Source: Pyxicephalus adspersus
Taxonomy: Eukaryota > Chordata > Amphibia > Anura > Pyxicephalidae
DNA length: 64,000 nucleotides
Direction of reading: 5' to 3'
NCBI RefSeq assembly: GCF_032062135.1
Contig: NC_092862.1
Span: 92,891,478 to 92,955,477, forward strand
This document shows, one piece after another, positions 10,977 to 23,332 of the stretch. The notes under the pieces were generated by a model that was given only the letters and a program-made list of their open reading frames with translations, was not told the DNA's origin and ran no database searches. Position 1 is the stretch's first letter. The number at the start of each line of letters is the position of its first letter. Both the position numbers and the translations under genes were made by a program.

Positions 10977-12631
10977 AAGGTGCACCTTGGCTATACTAAT
11001 TGCTGTCATATGCACACCACAAACTTTAGCAACAAAAATTAAACATAAATTCATAATATTTCTACAGGATAGCCTTTTGTCCATTAGAGGTAAGTTACAA
11101 TTTTGAGTGTGGTCCAAATTCCTTTTGAACTCCCTGCATACCTTCATTACCAGTATTAAGTACCACACAGGCTACAATCAAAATAGCAAAATACCTGTTC
11201 ACTTCCATCCCTAGTGATTTGCAGTGCTGTCCCACATATGTGTGATTTAGATGGTCATTTTGGAAACACACAACAAATACCAATTGATCTGAATATATTG
11301 CTATTCCCTGGCAGACAAACATTATCAAAGTTTACTCTTTTTTAAATCCAAGCAATGTTACCTATTTTGTATGTCTCTTTATAAACACCCTGTCATTTAG
11401 CTCCCTCCCTTTCAGCATTTTTGTTAGATTAATCTTTGTTGTTGTCTTCAGCTGTTTTTTCCTCACTTGCCATCTGCTTTTCTTTTCTTTCCAACTACAT
11501 TATTTTTGCTTTACTGCTTATTCATTGCACTAATGCCACTATATTCTTTTACATGCTGTCCACTGGAAAAAATGAAAAACTCATGTTCTTTTATTTTCCT
11601 GCCAATAAAAACTCATCTGTTTTACAATTATATTGTACTATATATAGGAAATATTTACTGGACAAACTCTGATAATACTATCACAGCAGTATTAAGCAAT
11701 TACTTAACCACAGCCAAGAGCTTTTTCTAACCGATGATAACAAAATCTGGAATACAAGATTCTGAATAAATTGTTTGTTCCTGTCAAATTTTTGAAGCTG
11801 AACTTTAAACAGATATAAAGAACACCAGCCCATATCGGTATGTTTTTGCAAAAAAATGTATTTTCAAAAGCAACTAGGGTAAGTTCCTAATTTGACTTGG
11901 TATTTTCATTCTGTGGACTGTACATCAGAACTCACACTGAAAAAGGAAGAAGTGCAAGAAATCAGATTAGTTGTGTTGCTGTATGCAAAGAACTAACATG
12001 CCTTTACAGGTGGGAGAAAGTAACAGACTGAGAGTGTTAGTATGCTGCTTGTTATTCACTGTACAGTCATAGGTAGGGAGCAAGAAAAATACCTAGTTAT
12101 ATTATTTAACTGCAGTAGAGAAATGTCAGATCTCCAGGCTGGTTTTCCTATCTTCCCATATTGCCCAGTGAAAGTCTGTATATAAAGTAATATAGTGTGC
12201 ACCATAATCATATGATAGCATAAATATTTTTAACACTTTCTTTGCTAATATGGGATTCAAAAAAGGTGATACGGGTTCAAGATTTCAACATACATTCATT
12301 TTGCAAAATAGAAACATTAACTTTACGGCGTAAACACCTACCTAAAAAAGTAAATAAACCACATAAGGTAGTGTGGAATCAAAATTACCACCACTGAGTC
12401 TGCAGGCTTTGTAAAAATTAGTCACATGTTGTTCTCCTTTTCTATTTTTTAAAAATTAAATTTAAGCTAAACTGATTGGTCTTCATGAATTAGGCATAGT
12501 GACAAAATACCAACTAAGCAGGTAATAATAATTGAGTTGGATTTATTAGAGGGTTAAAGGTTGAACATTAAGTAAAGTGAAGGTTGACTTTGCAAAATAT
12601 TTTGTCACATAAATTAGTAAATTATGTGAAG
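10977..12631. other. Intergenic stretch, no gene seen
   Basis: AT-rich sequence with no supported gene or assignable repeat. Confidence 0.5.
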
Positions 12632-13317
12632 CTGTGTTCAGTTTTTTTTTTTTTAAACATTCTTTATTTTTGAAAAAGTTTTACCATAATACAATAACAA
12701 TAACAAAACTGGGAAAGGGAAACAGTTTAGGATATAAACAGAATATTGCACATTCCACAGAAATACCAAGAAAAAGAAAAACTGTGGGGAAACTAAAAAT
12801 AAAGCATCAAATCAACAATATGATATACAATCAAAGTGAGCTTTGATAAGGGAGCCGGTAATTTACATAAAAATGTATGTTCAAGGAGGAAATCTACCTC
12901 AAACTTGCATTTAAGGAGTCAGGTCTAGGTGGTGCTTAAACTCCCGAGTTTCTAGATAATAAATCCAACCTCCTCATACAGCATTAAACTTATCTTGTGT
13001 ACCTCTTAGACTAGCTGTAAGATCCTCCATCAACATAATATTGTTAACTGTGTAGAGCCGCATACCCACAATCGGAGTGGACTTTGACTTCCATAACATA
13101 GGAATACATGAGTTAGCAGCCACAGAAGGATGTCTAAGATGTAACAATAAGATGTCTATGCCTTTTCTGAAATCACATTATGATGCAATAGGAAAAACCC
13201 AGGGTCCCAAGGGATATTGTAGGTAGTGACTTTCCCTAACCTGCTCCCAATAGGGACACAGTAGTGGGCATGCCCAGAAAATATGAAGCATGGAACCTGT
13301 ACCCTGTGTTCAGTTTT
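12632..13317 (-). mobile_element. 5'-truncated L1-like LINE insertion with 14-bp target duplication
   Basis: The direct repeat CTGTGTTCAGTTTT is perfect at 12632-12645 and 13304-13317. Between the copies the left end is a T-run, that is, a poly(A) tail on the minus strand. Minus-strand translation near 13220-13280 gives HIFWACPLLCPYW, the conserved Cys/Trp block at the C-terminus of L1-type ORF2, followed by frame-shifted ORF2 tail sequence and 3' UTR. The target duplication, tail and truncation together show insertion by target-primed reverse transcription. It is non-functional. Confidence 0.85.
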
Positions 13318-14682
13318 AATACCCAATCATGTGCAACGGAATAAAAAATGACTTTTGCTTGCACATTGTTGTATGATTAGCGTGAGCACAGAATAACATC
13401 ATTCACTAAATTTGATAAATATTCTCTTTTAAATGTAGACCTAAGCCTTGAAAAGGAAACAAGTCCAATTTTATTAATAAGCCAATCCAATGTCATATTG
13501 CTGACCTGGGAGGGCATAATGAACAGAAAAAGGAAAGCTTGTTTCTTTATTCAGCCTTCAAATTGTAGAGCAGGGCTTTTGTATTGACAATCTGTATGCA
13601 GATCAGTGGATCCCAAGAGAAGAATTAAAGTAATATGTGTTTTACTTTACTCCTTTTGTTCCTGATATTACAGTCTTGAGGATAGAGGATTTGTTCCTGC
13701 ATAATAATTGATGATCTATATGTGAAGCATTTCTTTCTCAGTTGAATAGAACAGGTAAGAGGAGGTAAGGAAGAGTGATGCTTGACTCAAAATATGTAGA
13801 CAAATGAAACACCCCTACCACAGCCCAGTTTTGTAGATCATAAAAAGTGAGTACACAATAAAGATTGGTTAAAGCAAAACCTGCTCTTTAACAAATATTT
13901 TTCTTTATATTGGCTTTTCAAAATAACAAATTGAATAATTTAGAAGCTGGATGAAATTTAAATAAGCATGCATCTATACCAAGGATAATTTGTGGAGAAG
14001 CCAATTGACCTAACTGCATTGTTTGTGAGTGTGGAGTAAACCTGATTGTTTAGAGAAAACCCACACAAGCATATGGAAAAAATGAAAATTTTGTGCAAAA
14101 AGTACCCCGACTGAGAATCACTTTCTCATTGTGAGGCCACGTTCTATTGGAGCCACCATTCTCCCATATCAGGGATGAATTGTTTAGTGCAAAATAACAA
14201 CTTTTAACTGTTAGATCATACATTTTATAGCAGTGTACATATCCACCCAAAAAGGGACAATTGAGGACTAAATATGGACAAATGATCCTAAAAAAGGGTT
14301 AGTTCCTTTAAACAAAATAGCTACTTTACAGTTGCAGTTATGCTATTTAAGACAATGTGGGTTCAAAATTTTATGGTCTTAAGTATTTTAAAATTAAAAA
14401 AAAAATTTGGATAAACCATTCCTTTAGGAATTTGCTACATTTATATGTTATTTATATTCTGTAAAATGCGAAGCTACATTCCAGTCATTTACTGATATGT
14501 AGGCCAAAAATGTAGGCACCAACTAGGTAAAGCACAGAAGCAAGGTGAAACAGTCTTTTGTATGCCTAATAGGGATGAGTTATCCAATTAGCAGCCAATC
14601 TATACCAGGGAAATGATTGTTTATTGAAAATCTCTGAATTACTCCAACGGGTGGACCAACTTGCTTTCTTTATAAATGCAAT
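13318..14682. other. Intergenic stretch, no gene seen
   Basis: No supported coding sequence or assignable repeat; AT-rich. Confidence 0.5.
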
Positions 14683-14888
14683 AGGCCTGCTTTATTAAAG
14701 CTCTCCAATGCTGCAGAGGATAAACGTTCATCTGTGAACCTGGGTGATCCAGCAAACCTGCAATTGATCTGGTCCAGGATTGAAAACATTTGCTAACAAA
14801 TAGCAAATTACTTCTAAGAAATCCTTTCCAGGCTCACTGATAAAATTATATACTCTCCAATCTTGCAGAGATTTAATACATTAGGCCC
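14683..14888. mobile_element. Palindromic ~220-bp MITE, copy D
   Basis: Starts AGGCCTGCTTTATTAAAGCT and ends ACATTAGGCCC. It contains CCTGGGTGATCCAGCAAACC, AACATTTGCTAACAAATAGC and a mirrored right arm with a deletion of the second GGATCAC...AGG block. It lies about 100 bp to the left of the SINE. Confidence 0.75.
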
Positions 14889-14990
14889 AATGTTCCAAAA
14901 AAACTCTGCTTCTTACCACCAAATTTCTGTTGGTGCATCTGTGATCTGGTGGTTATCCTGTTGTCCTTAAATATGAAGTGCAGAACAAAT

Positions 14991-15232
14991 TGCACGGTGG
15001 CTCAGGGGTTAGCACTCCAGCCTTTGCCAGTGCTAGGTCCCAGGTTTGAATCTCTGCCTAGACACTATCTGCATGGAGTTTGCAGGTTCTCCCCGTGTCT
15101 GCATGGGTACTCCAGTTTCCTCCCACATCCCAAAATCATGCAAATAGGTTAATTGGCCTCCCCTGAATTCACCTTAATTAATAATATTATGATGGCGCTA
15201 TCTAAATACTGTGTATTAATAATAATAGTTGA
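14991..15232 (+). mobile_element. tRNA-derived SINE with L2-type tail
   Basis: The head resembles a tRNA gene with a box A-like TGGCTCAGGGGTTAGCA and a box B-like AGGTTTGAATCTC about 40 nt downstream, as expected of an internal RNA polymerase III promoter. The middle carries the TGCAGGTTCTCCCCGTGTCT...TTTCCTCCCACATCCC block widely seen in vertebrate tRNA-SINEs. The 3' end is GATGGCGCTATCTAAATACT plus an (AAT)n tail, the same ending as the L2-like LINE fragments at 7.9 kb and 49.05 kb. This suggests L2 machinery moved it. Confidence 0.8.
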
Positions 15233-17261
15233 ACAGGATTCCTCAACTGATGTAATATGTTCAGGACAAAACTATAGTGCCTTATTAATGGACAGAAAAA
15301 ATAAGGAAGTATAAGTAGGTTTTTAACATTACACACTTTAGTAAATGCTGCTGGCAATTCTCTTTATCTATTGTAACTTAGTAAACTTGATCCAGACTGC
15401 TGTATACTGACAACCTGGTTCACTACACACAAGAATGAGTTTAAAGAGAATATCAGTGTTCATTGCCAAAAACTTCACAAACCTGACAAAGTCAACTAAG
15501 ATTTTCTTCGAAATTAATATATTTCTTTGTGTAACACAGTATTTTGTTCCATCCCTAGCAGCAATTCTGAACAATGGAAACTGTATCATGCAGGTTTTTA
15601 ACAGCCTTTCATTATCACATATTGGGCTTTTCTAGCTGGTTCTATCTGGAAGTATGTATTACTTTGTAAACTATGTAAACTTTGTGGCAGTCTCCTGCAT
15701 TCACCAGCAACATTTGCCGATTTTTTTAAAGTTTCAATGTTTGCATGATAGGAACACACATACAAGTGAATATTTGGCAAATATACAAGTGATAATGCAT
15801 TTGTGAATATGAACTTGAAGGAATAGGAAAATACTTGAATCATTCTTGTAACTTTTTCTATTACATACATGCAAAGAATAATATGGATGGTAGTTTTCTT
15901 ATGGAAGAATTCTGAAATCTAGCTGTTGGGGGATCTTAGAATGGGTGATGTTTCAGCCATTGGGTAAATCTGTGCATACAGTGCATTGACAACTGAATTG
16001 TAATAATAATGTAATTTGGGTAGATGTCTTATTGCTTGCTGTTCTTGAGGAAAAATCTACCTGTTAATGATCCTCATGCTGTGTCTTCATGTCATTAATA
16101 TATCTATGATTTGGGGATAAACCACAATATTGCAAAACAGTATTCAGATTTACTGGTGCATGAACACCTTAGCTAAATAACTTGTTTTGTACACCTTGTT
16201 CAAATAAATGCGTCCAATTAAATATAGGCAATCACTACTGAGTACAATGTTAGACACATGCATAGTACATTAGGTGGTACTTTTCTTTATAAATATTTTG
16301 TAAGACGTTCCTTTTGTCTACTGTTCTACCCTAATATTTTCTCTATGAAAAGAGCATGTTGAAAAGTGATACCAGATGTTTTCCCTAGAAGAAACCATCT
16401 AAGAATGACTTTCAGCTCCCCGAGATGACAGGAAAAATGCAAAAAAATTATTCTAATGAGCTTTTGAGCCTTATTTAGTTTTTTTTTTTATAGAATTAGA
16501 CCCACAGGCTGATTTTGTTTAGAGGTAATCTTGCAAAGGGATTGTGCAACTCATATTGATATTCATGTTATAAACGGCTGAAGGAAAAGCAAGAAACCAC
16601 TTGTGGTTTAAGGCAATTTTAAAGTGGACCTAAACTCAAAAAGATTGAGAACTTTGGAACTCCAACCACAAACACCTAATATATTTCTTATTAGCTACAA
16701 AGGATATACACCTACTTTGTGAGCACCAAAATCATTTGCAAGTTCAGTTTTACCTATAGCAGCAGTAAAATACCCGCTGTGCTGCACATAGTCCATGCAG
16801 ACAGCAGAGAGCATAAGGTCCACCTAATACAGACAGCCTGCAGAAAACCAGTAAAGGCAGTATACAAGTTTCATGCTGAACTACTCCACACTTCTGAATT
16901 AAATACACAAAGAACAAGAATACACATGCCAAGACACTGCTGACATTGGCACACACAAAGTAAGGTAATTGTAGCCCATGCAACTTGGAAGCAAAGCTTC
17001 GTGAGATCCCCTTGTTACAGAAATGCTAAATTTAAAATTGTAATCCACATTAAGGAGGACACAAGCTTTCTTTTATATTAGACTTCATAGTAAACTTGCC
17101 TTCTGTATAGTACAGGTAAATAAAAAATAAGTATGTATAAGTATAATCAAGGTAAATGCAAGGTCTGTTTGAACAAGTAAAATAAGTATTTGTGAAACAG
17201 GGATCTGCCATGACCTGTGGAGTTCTGTGTGTTGGCAAAAGAGTGTTTTCTGATGTTAAGT
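15233..17261. other. Intergenic stretch, no gene seen
   Basis: No supported gene. TTTAAAGTGGACCTAAACTC at about 16617 could be the end of an interspersed repeat, but no partner end was found. Confidence 0.45.
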
Positions 17262-17690
17262 AATATACTGCCTGGCCAAAAAAACGTCTCCAAGCCTGTG
17301 GGGCCGTGTTATGATCGGGGCTACTTTAGTTAGTCAGCTGCAGCAAAGTTCTGTGCCCAAATTCAAAGGTCTGCTGACTGTTTGCACATACTGAATAACC
17401 AAGTTTTTGGATCAGTGGATGTTTACCTCCATGATGGAACATGCATTTTTCAAGATGACAAAGTCAGGATTTATCAAGATCAAATTGTGAAAAAATGGTT
17501 CAGCATGAAATATATTTTTCACATATGGATTGACCACCAAAAAGTCCAGACCTTGGCGCCATCTTTGGGATCGTTGGAGTCTTTGGTATGTGCTGGGGAA
17601 CATTTTAGACAGCAGTCTGACTCTCCTAATCATTAAAAAGTTCTTGCCAAAAATGTATCCAAATTTGGTGAGAAATAAATGTTGACATTG
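17262..17690 (+). pseudogene. Tc1-like transposon remnant
   Basis: The left end TATACTGCCTGGCCAAAAAA resembles a Tc1-like terminal repeat beginning at TA. It is followed by transposase C-terminal sequence: near 17310-17330 a GVMIGATF-like reading, then NNQVFGSVDVYLHDGTCIFQ, DDKVRIYQDQIVKKWF and a degraded tail. The FQDD block keeps the second catalytic Asp region of the DDE/D triad, but the NAP-H residues after it have changed. Several frameshifts are needed. The right terminal repeat was not found. Confidence 0.65.
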
Positions 17691-19738
17691 AATTAGGTTA
17701 ATAAAATTTTTGCACAACGAAAGTGTGCCATATTCAAAGCTATGGAAAAAAAAATAAAATAAACTAATAATGCTCTTACAGAAATAAAATATCAAGTAAA
17801 GTACACTACAATAAACTATTTATATTAATGATGAATAAGGCTGTACAACAGTAGGTAGAACCAATTATGATTTAAAAAAAAAAATATGAAAAAAAACTAC
17901 CCAGGTTGGTATCTAATGCAGTAGGGGAAGCTTTTCTAAACAGTCGCTATTATATATCATATACAGTTATATAGCTAAACAGTCAGAGGAGGTTTTGCAA
18001 AGCCCGGCCTGATTGGATATGGATTAAATGCTACAAAGTTTTAGTAAACCTTAAGGGAGTGATACAATTAGACTGTAGAAGTAAACCCATTTTAGAGATC
18101 TGCATTAACCTCACCTGAACAGCATGGCAAAGAGGAGGGTACTTACAAGCAATGTAAAGTGCAAAGTGAGCAAATGTATGTTGTTGCCATCTGCCTAATA
18201 CTGGCATTGAAGTAATTTCCTCAAAGCAACTATCTCTATCTGGTCATTTTTTGTGGATATTGAAACATCTATGGATAGCCTTATAATGGGGTCTTTGAAG
18301 AAACACTGGAATCTACTCCTACACCTTCCTGATGACAAAACATAATTTTTCTGTGCTTTTCATGCTCTTTGCATGGCTCTGTAGGTTTCAGTGGCCACTT
18401 CCACAATGTGAACCCATATTCTAGTTAGGTCTTTATCTCCAGGCAGTGACAACCAGCTTTGCTGATGCCTTTTGGTGTGGTCTATCTAAATGTGTAGGCA
18501 TACTTTGTGTATAAATGTTTGGTCAAAGCCTACAGAAGCACATATCTGTAAATGCAGCTCATGCATAGGTACACACTGTCACATTGTCACACACACAGGA
18601 CAAAAAGCCCTTGACAAAAAGGAACAATAGATAAAACATTAAAATATGAAAATATCAAAGCCTTCATAAACAAAATAATTCCCCCAACAAAAGGTATCAG
18701 ATAGTAATATGACATTTTAGATTTTTAACAGTTGATTTTTTTTTTAGGGGATAGGGGTTACCTACACTTTAAATGGTACCAGCCATGAGAAAAATATTTG
18801 GGCTAACATTCCTGGATTCCTACAAAAGCTAGCTATTTCTCTATCTGTGGCATAAGTTCACAGTCATTGACCAAAAAGTATTTGAAAAACTGTCAGAACC
18901 CCTGATCGGTATACTTGTTCTGGGTTAGTGACTCTGAAGGTGTTGAAGCAGAACGAGAGTATGGAAGGCAAGATTTATTTTTAAAAGGAGATTTCAGGCA
19001 GAACTTACATTTCTCAGATACAATGAATAGATCTATAGATGCTCAGAGCATAAAAATGGAGAAAGGAGTACAGGAAAGTAATTTACAGCATATAGATAGA
19101 CACACATGAGAAACACCTCTTTATTGAAAATTTTTAAAATATACACAGTGATTCAGGCAGAAGAGTCACTGGAGATATACCAGGTCAAAAGCAAATAGTT
19201 TTCTGCTAAAATTTCACACTACATATTGAAAAACATGTTAGACCAGTTGCTATTCACTACATAATTTTTTGGATCATTTCTTTCTTGTGGCAAGATCTGC
19301 CTGTCTACAGTGTTTGCTAAGACATTATTCCAGCACTTGAATCCAGTCCATAAGCACTGCTGTTTAGGTATTACAGTAAACTGATGTATTGGATTAGTTT
19401 AAAGTCAGTGCCCATTCATTCCTATTGTTTAATATTTATGTTGCTGAAGCTGACATGACTATACTGTACCTGAGATACCAAATGGTTACTATTTCCTTCA
19501 CTTCTGCCCTTTGCTAACATTTTTATATGGATTATGTTTTTGAAAATGTAACTTTTTACTTGGAAAAAAACTTGGTATGCCAGAAGACCAGAAACACAAT
19601 TTTATTGTAATTTGTTATAGAATAAAACATATATAAATTAACAGACTAATAGTCAAAATATAAAAAAATTTCTGGTCCACAAGGGGTAAAAAGGTGTGTT
19701 TCCTGATCCAGCTCCGTGACACCAGAAGATGTTACACT
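17691..19738. other. Intergenic stretch, no gene seen
   Basis: AT-rich and unassigned. The portion 18300-18500 has near-balanced composition but no open frame of convincing length. Confidence 0.45.
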
Positions 19739-19809
19739 GGTAAGGGTGAGCTGGCGGCAGCCGTCCAAACCTTTGTTTTTTGGACAGCTGCCGTTGGCTC
19801 GCCCTTACC
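19739..19809 (+). repeat. 31-bp-stem perfect-length hairpin (pre-miRNA-sized inverted repeat)
   Basis: The left arm GGTAAGGGTGAGCTGGCGGC... (19739-19769) pairs with the right arm ...CGTTGGCTCGCCCTTACC (19779-19809) over 31 positions with a 9-nt loop. As + strand RNA the stem has 26 Watson-Crick pairs, four G-U wobbles and a single C-A mismatch. It is GC-rich inside AT-rich flanks. It could be a very short MITE or the stem of a small-RNA precursor. On the opposite strand GTGGTATAGTGGTAAGGGCG looks box A-like, but no convincing box B follows. Confidence 0.6.
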
Positions 19810-19899
19810 ACTATACCACAATAATACAACCTAATTGCTCTTTCCATCTTTGGGCACTCATAGAATGCAGGACAATCTCTAATCCATAAATAATCAGAC

Positions 19900-20480
19900 A
19901 CATACAAGGATTTCTCAAATCAAGAACTAACCAGCATTTGACAGCTCCAACACTTTCGGAAACCAGAAGTGTAACAGATACGATCTGAAACCTGCAACCT
20001 TCTGCCTAACAATATATTAACAACACTTAAGAAGATATAATAAAACAGCTATATTAAGCTTTCTACAACACCATGATTAATCCTCAGACATACAAAGCAC
20101 TAAAACACGTCGATCTGACGCTAGCATACTCGCCCAAACTAACGATTAATATTGATAGCCTCCAAACTATTTATCTTTTACTCTTATTGGTTTATTCATC
20201 TGGAACCAATAGAAAATGCACCTTGTGTCTTTTTTCCATGGTCAATACACTAAGTCTCTTGGTCCCCTGAGGAAGCCAACTGGGGCGAAATGCATCGGGC
20301 ATGAGACGTTACTCATGTAATGAATATCTGACCAATTGTAAGGTATAGGAAGACCAATATCCATACTGTAGGTACAAGTTTATTAGCTCCCATTAGGGGA
20401 GACAAAATGTTACTTTTTATGGAATTTATGTTTTATAAATTTCCTTTTTTTTGGTAAATTGTTCTAAATAAAGGATTTTA
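19900..20480 (+). mobile_element. Probable Penelope-like element 3' fragment with hammerhead-like core
   Basis: CTGAGGA at 20267-20273 and GAAA at 20287-20290 flank a short GCC/GGC-type stem. The same arrangement is found at 40173-40197 and on the minus strand inside the Penelope-like element at 46071-46046. About 170 nt downstream the sequence reads AAATAAAGGATTTTATA, similar to the AATAAAGGGATTTTTTA at the end of the 46-kb element. No coding sequence is left. The 5' limit is a guess. Confidence 0.4.
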
Positions 20481-21040
20481 TATAGGTTTAACAATACGTG
20501 TTTGCCCCCAAAAGCCGCTTTTCTCTCCCCTATACTCAGGTAATCTATTTGGATCTATTTGAATCATGAGTATGCATTGGTATTCACCACCCCCACCCCA
20601 AAAGTTAATACTTTGTAGAGTGTTTTGGGATATATCTATTAGTTTAGGCCATCTAGCCACTGGGATTAGGAGCCATTATGGCAAAATGCTCCAATTCATT
20701 CAAATCAGATGGGTTACAATATTATTCTAGAATGCTACAGATTTTAGCTAAATTTGTGGTTTGTGCAAGGTTTGTGCATTGGTACATACAATGTACCATT
20801 GTAGTATAACTTTAACAGTATGTTTAACGTTATTGTACTGGTGGAAGGTCAGCCTTCGTCTCAAATCTCTGGCTGGCTAAAACAGGTTTCCCTCTAGAAT
20901 TGCCTTTTATTTAGTGTCACCTATCTTTTCCTCAGTTCTGACCAAATGTCCTGCTCCTGCCAATAAAAAATACCCCCACAGAATGGTGCTAACAGCACCA
21001 TGATTAACTGTAGGAACAGTGTTTTCTGAATTGTGTAAAA

Positions 21041-21404
21041 CAGTGGTCGCCAGCCTTTGGAGTTCAGTTGATCACTAAAATTACCAGCTCCTGACTGTGC
21101 ATGCCCAGGGAGCCAGGTGTCAATCAAAGTGGAGAAACCTTCCCCGTAGTAACGTCATTGTGGGATAACCCCGGCCACTCTCTCATCGCAAATCTGAGCC
21201 TGCGATGAGAGAGTGGCCGGATTGTGTCCAGGGACACAGCCCGCCCACTTCCCTGAGCCTGGGATCTGTACAGGGGACGTGGTCTGCGGCTCTTGCCAGT
21301 GTGTTTCCCCAGCTGGGTCCTTTTCCTGACCCCGCTTAAGGGGGCACCTGCCAGAGCCGCGGACCACCAAATTTTTCTCGCGGACCACCGGTTGGCAACT
21401 GCTG
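21041..21404. mobile_element. hAT-like non-autonomous element, copy 2
   Basis: Bounded by CAGTGGTCGCCAGCC and, inverted, CAGCAGTTGCCAACC, and flanked by GTGTAAAA (21033-21040) and GTGTAAAG (21405-21412), a 7-of-8 target duplication. It is the same family as the element at 9994-10352, here in inverse orientation. Shared blocks include ACTCTCTCATCGCA, GACCCCGCTTAAGGGGGCAC and a CpG-containing GCGGACCACC near the right end. It is non-coding. Confidence 0.85.
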
Positions 21405-21412
21405 GTGTAAAG

Positions 21413-23106
21413 TAATGAGACTGAACCACAAATGGTGTTTTCCTATGAGGGCAAAAAAGTTAAATTTTAGTTGCATCAGACTAGTAAAACATCTTTTATG
21501 TGTTTGGGAAAGTTAAACACTTGCTGTTGGCCAAACTCCAAATGTGTTTCCTTATTTTTCTTTTGATGTATGATTAATTGGATGGACCAGATCATTTTTA
21601 GGAGTTTAATAGAAAAAATGATGGGTACACATGTACCCAAAGCTTTTCAGTTTCATGTTTTATTCCACTAATCTAGTCTATATTGTAAAAACCAGGCAAA
21701 CAAAGGGGGGGCAGAAAACTTTTAAAAGGCACTGCATATATAATAACTATCTATCTTACAAACGTGTTTTGCCGTATATGACCTACCCTTTCACTAACAA
21801 AACACTGTTTTATTAGGCATTCTATATTACTATTGAAGAAGTATTGGGATTTATTATTCCATAATGTGCAAATGTTGTTAAAAATGCATTAACTGTGCTG
21901 TCTGTTATGCCTGTAAAAATCTCAGAAATGGATGGACAGAAATACAGGGTCATCACCCTGCTAAAAAGAGCCTACTTATGTCCTCTGTGTGTCTCTGTCG
22001 ATAGATATTACCCTGGAATTCACCTTAAAAAATAATGTATTTGGCAATTAAAAATACATTGGCATATAATCACTATCCAACAATCTGTAAGCATTTGCAA
22101 CATTTGCTTTGTAGTGGTACAGTAGCTATATTCTCTTCAATTGTGTTCTGCGTTCCTTGGGTCTTCTCATATGAAGAGCTGGATTTCTGTATTAGGCAAC
22201 TCAGGCATCCCAAAGGTGGCACCTATATATCCAGATAACTATAAAATTGCAATGCCTACTTCTTTTTACAGGTTTACAGTGCATAATGCATTCAGAAATG
22301 CCACCACTGTTGTCACCAATGTCTTATCACGACCTCTGCTGGACCAGGACTAGGTTTCATAGAGTCATGCCTCCCTACTTTCAGTGTAGATTGGCACAAT
22401 ACCTTACACACATGTGTTTGCAACACCTTTAGCGGCATGGACACTGCATTTACCTAAAAGCAGCCAAAGCAGGGTACAACAGAAGAAATGAGAGCTCAGT
22501 GCAGAGATTGGAATTCCAGGTGTTGGTGAAAACAACTGCACAAGCAGAACCCTCTCTGAAAATAGGACAAAATATTTGTCATGAAGTTTGAAAATAAAGC
22601 AGGAAAGGATACAGGTCACTAATAGGAATTAAAAAAGAATAGAAGAACATCTAGCAGGGTTTTTTTTTTAAATGTGTATTTAGTCAATGCTTAGATCAGT
22701 GTTTAAAATATGCAAACAAACAAAAAATATTACTCCAGCAGATGTAAATTTAGTCCACTCCACCCTAAATTAACATATTCGGGTGGTGGATTCAAAGGCT
22801 TTACAATTGCATATCTATATAACAAAAGAAATAAATGGTACATCCCTTGATCAAAATTGGGGTTATCGACACAGGATGACTTACCATCTGTATACTCCTG
22901 TGGCGTATATCAAGTGTCATCTACTCACAATATCTGGTGTGATGGCAGACTCAGCACTAAACATAAAGGGCTCCTAAAATGTTTTTTAGCCAACCAAACA
23001 ATGAATTGAGTTGCGTAACAGTTTCTACCAACTTTCTCTGTTAACCTCTAGTATAATGGTCACTCATACAGGGCCTCATGGCTGACATGTCTCCAATTAA
23101 TTCAAT
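21413..23106. other. Intergenic stretch, no gene seen
   Basis: AT-rich, no supported gene or assignable repeat. Confidence 0.5.
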
Positions 23107-23332
23107 GGCCCTGATTTATGAAAGGTCTCCAGGGCTGGAGATGGTACACTTTCGTCAGTGAACCTGAACCTGGGTGATACAGCAAACCTGAAATGGACCT
23201 GGCCCAAGATCAAAAACATTTGATAACAAATAGCAAATTACTTTTAAAAAATCCATTTCAGGCTTACTGGATCAGGTTTACTGATAAAAGTGTATTCTCT
23301 CCAGCCTTGAAGAGCCTTCATAAATCAGACCC
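23107..23332. mobile_element. Palindromic ~220-bp MITE, copy E
   Basis: Starts GGCCCTGATTTATGAAAGGT and ends CTTCATAAATCAGACCC. The inner landmarks GGTGATACAGCAAACCTGAA, AACATTTGATAACAAATAGC and GGCTTACTGGATCAGGTTTA match the other copies. There is a small internal duplication of GTGAACCTGAACCTGG near 23158-23173. Confidence 0.8.

Noticed and set aside
17412..17795. 127-codon minus-strand frame
   Set aside because: Shadow of the Tc1 transposase remnant on the opposite strand.
18300..18500. Possible gene fragment with balanced composition
   Set aside because: Stops in all frames and no recognisable protein similarity.
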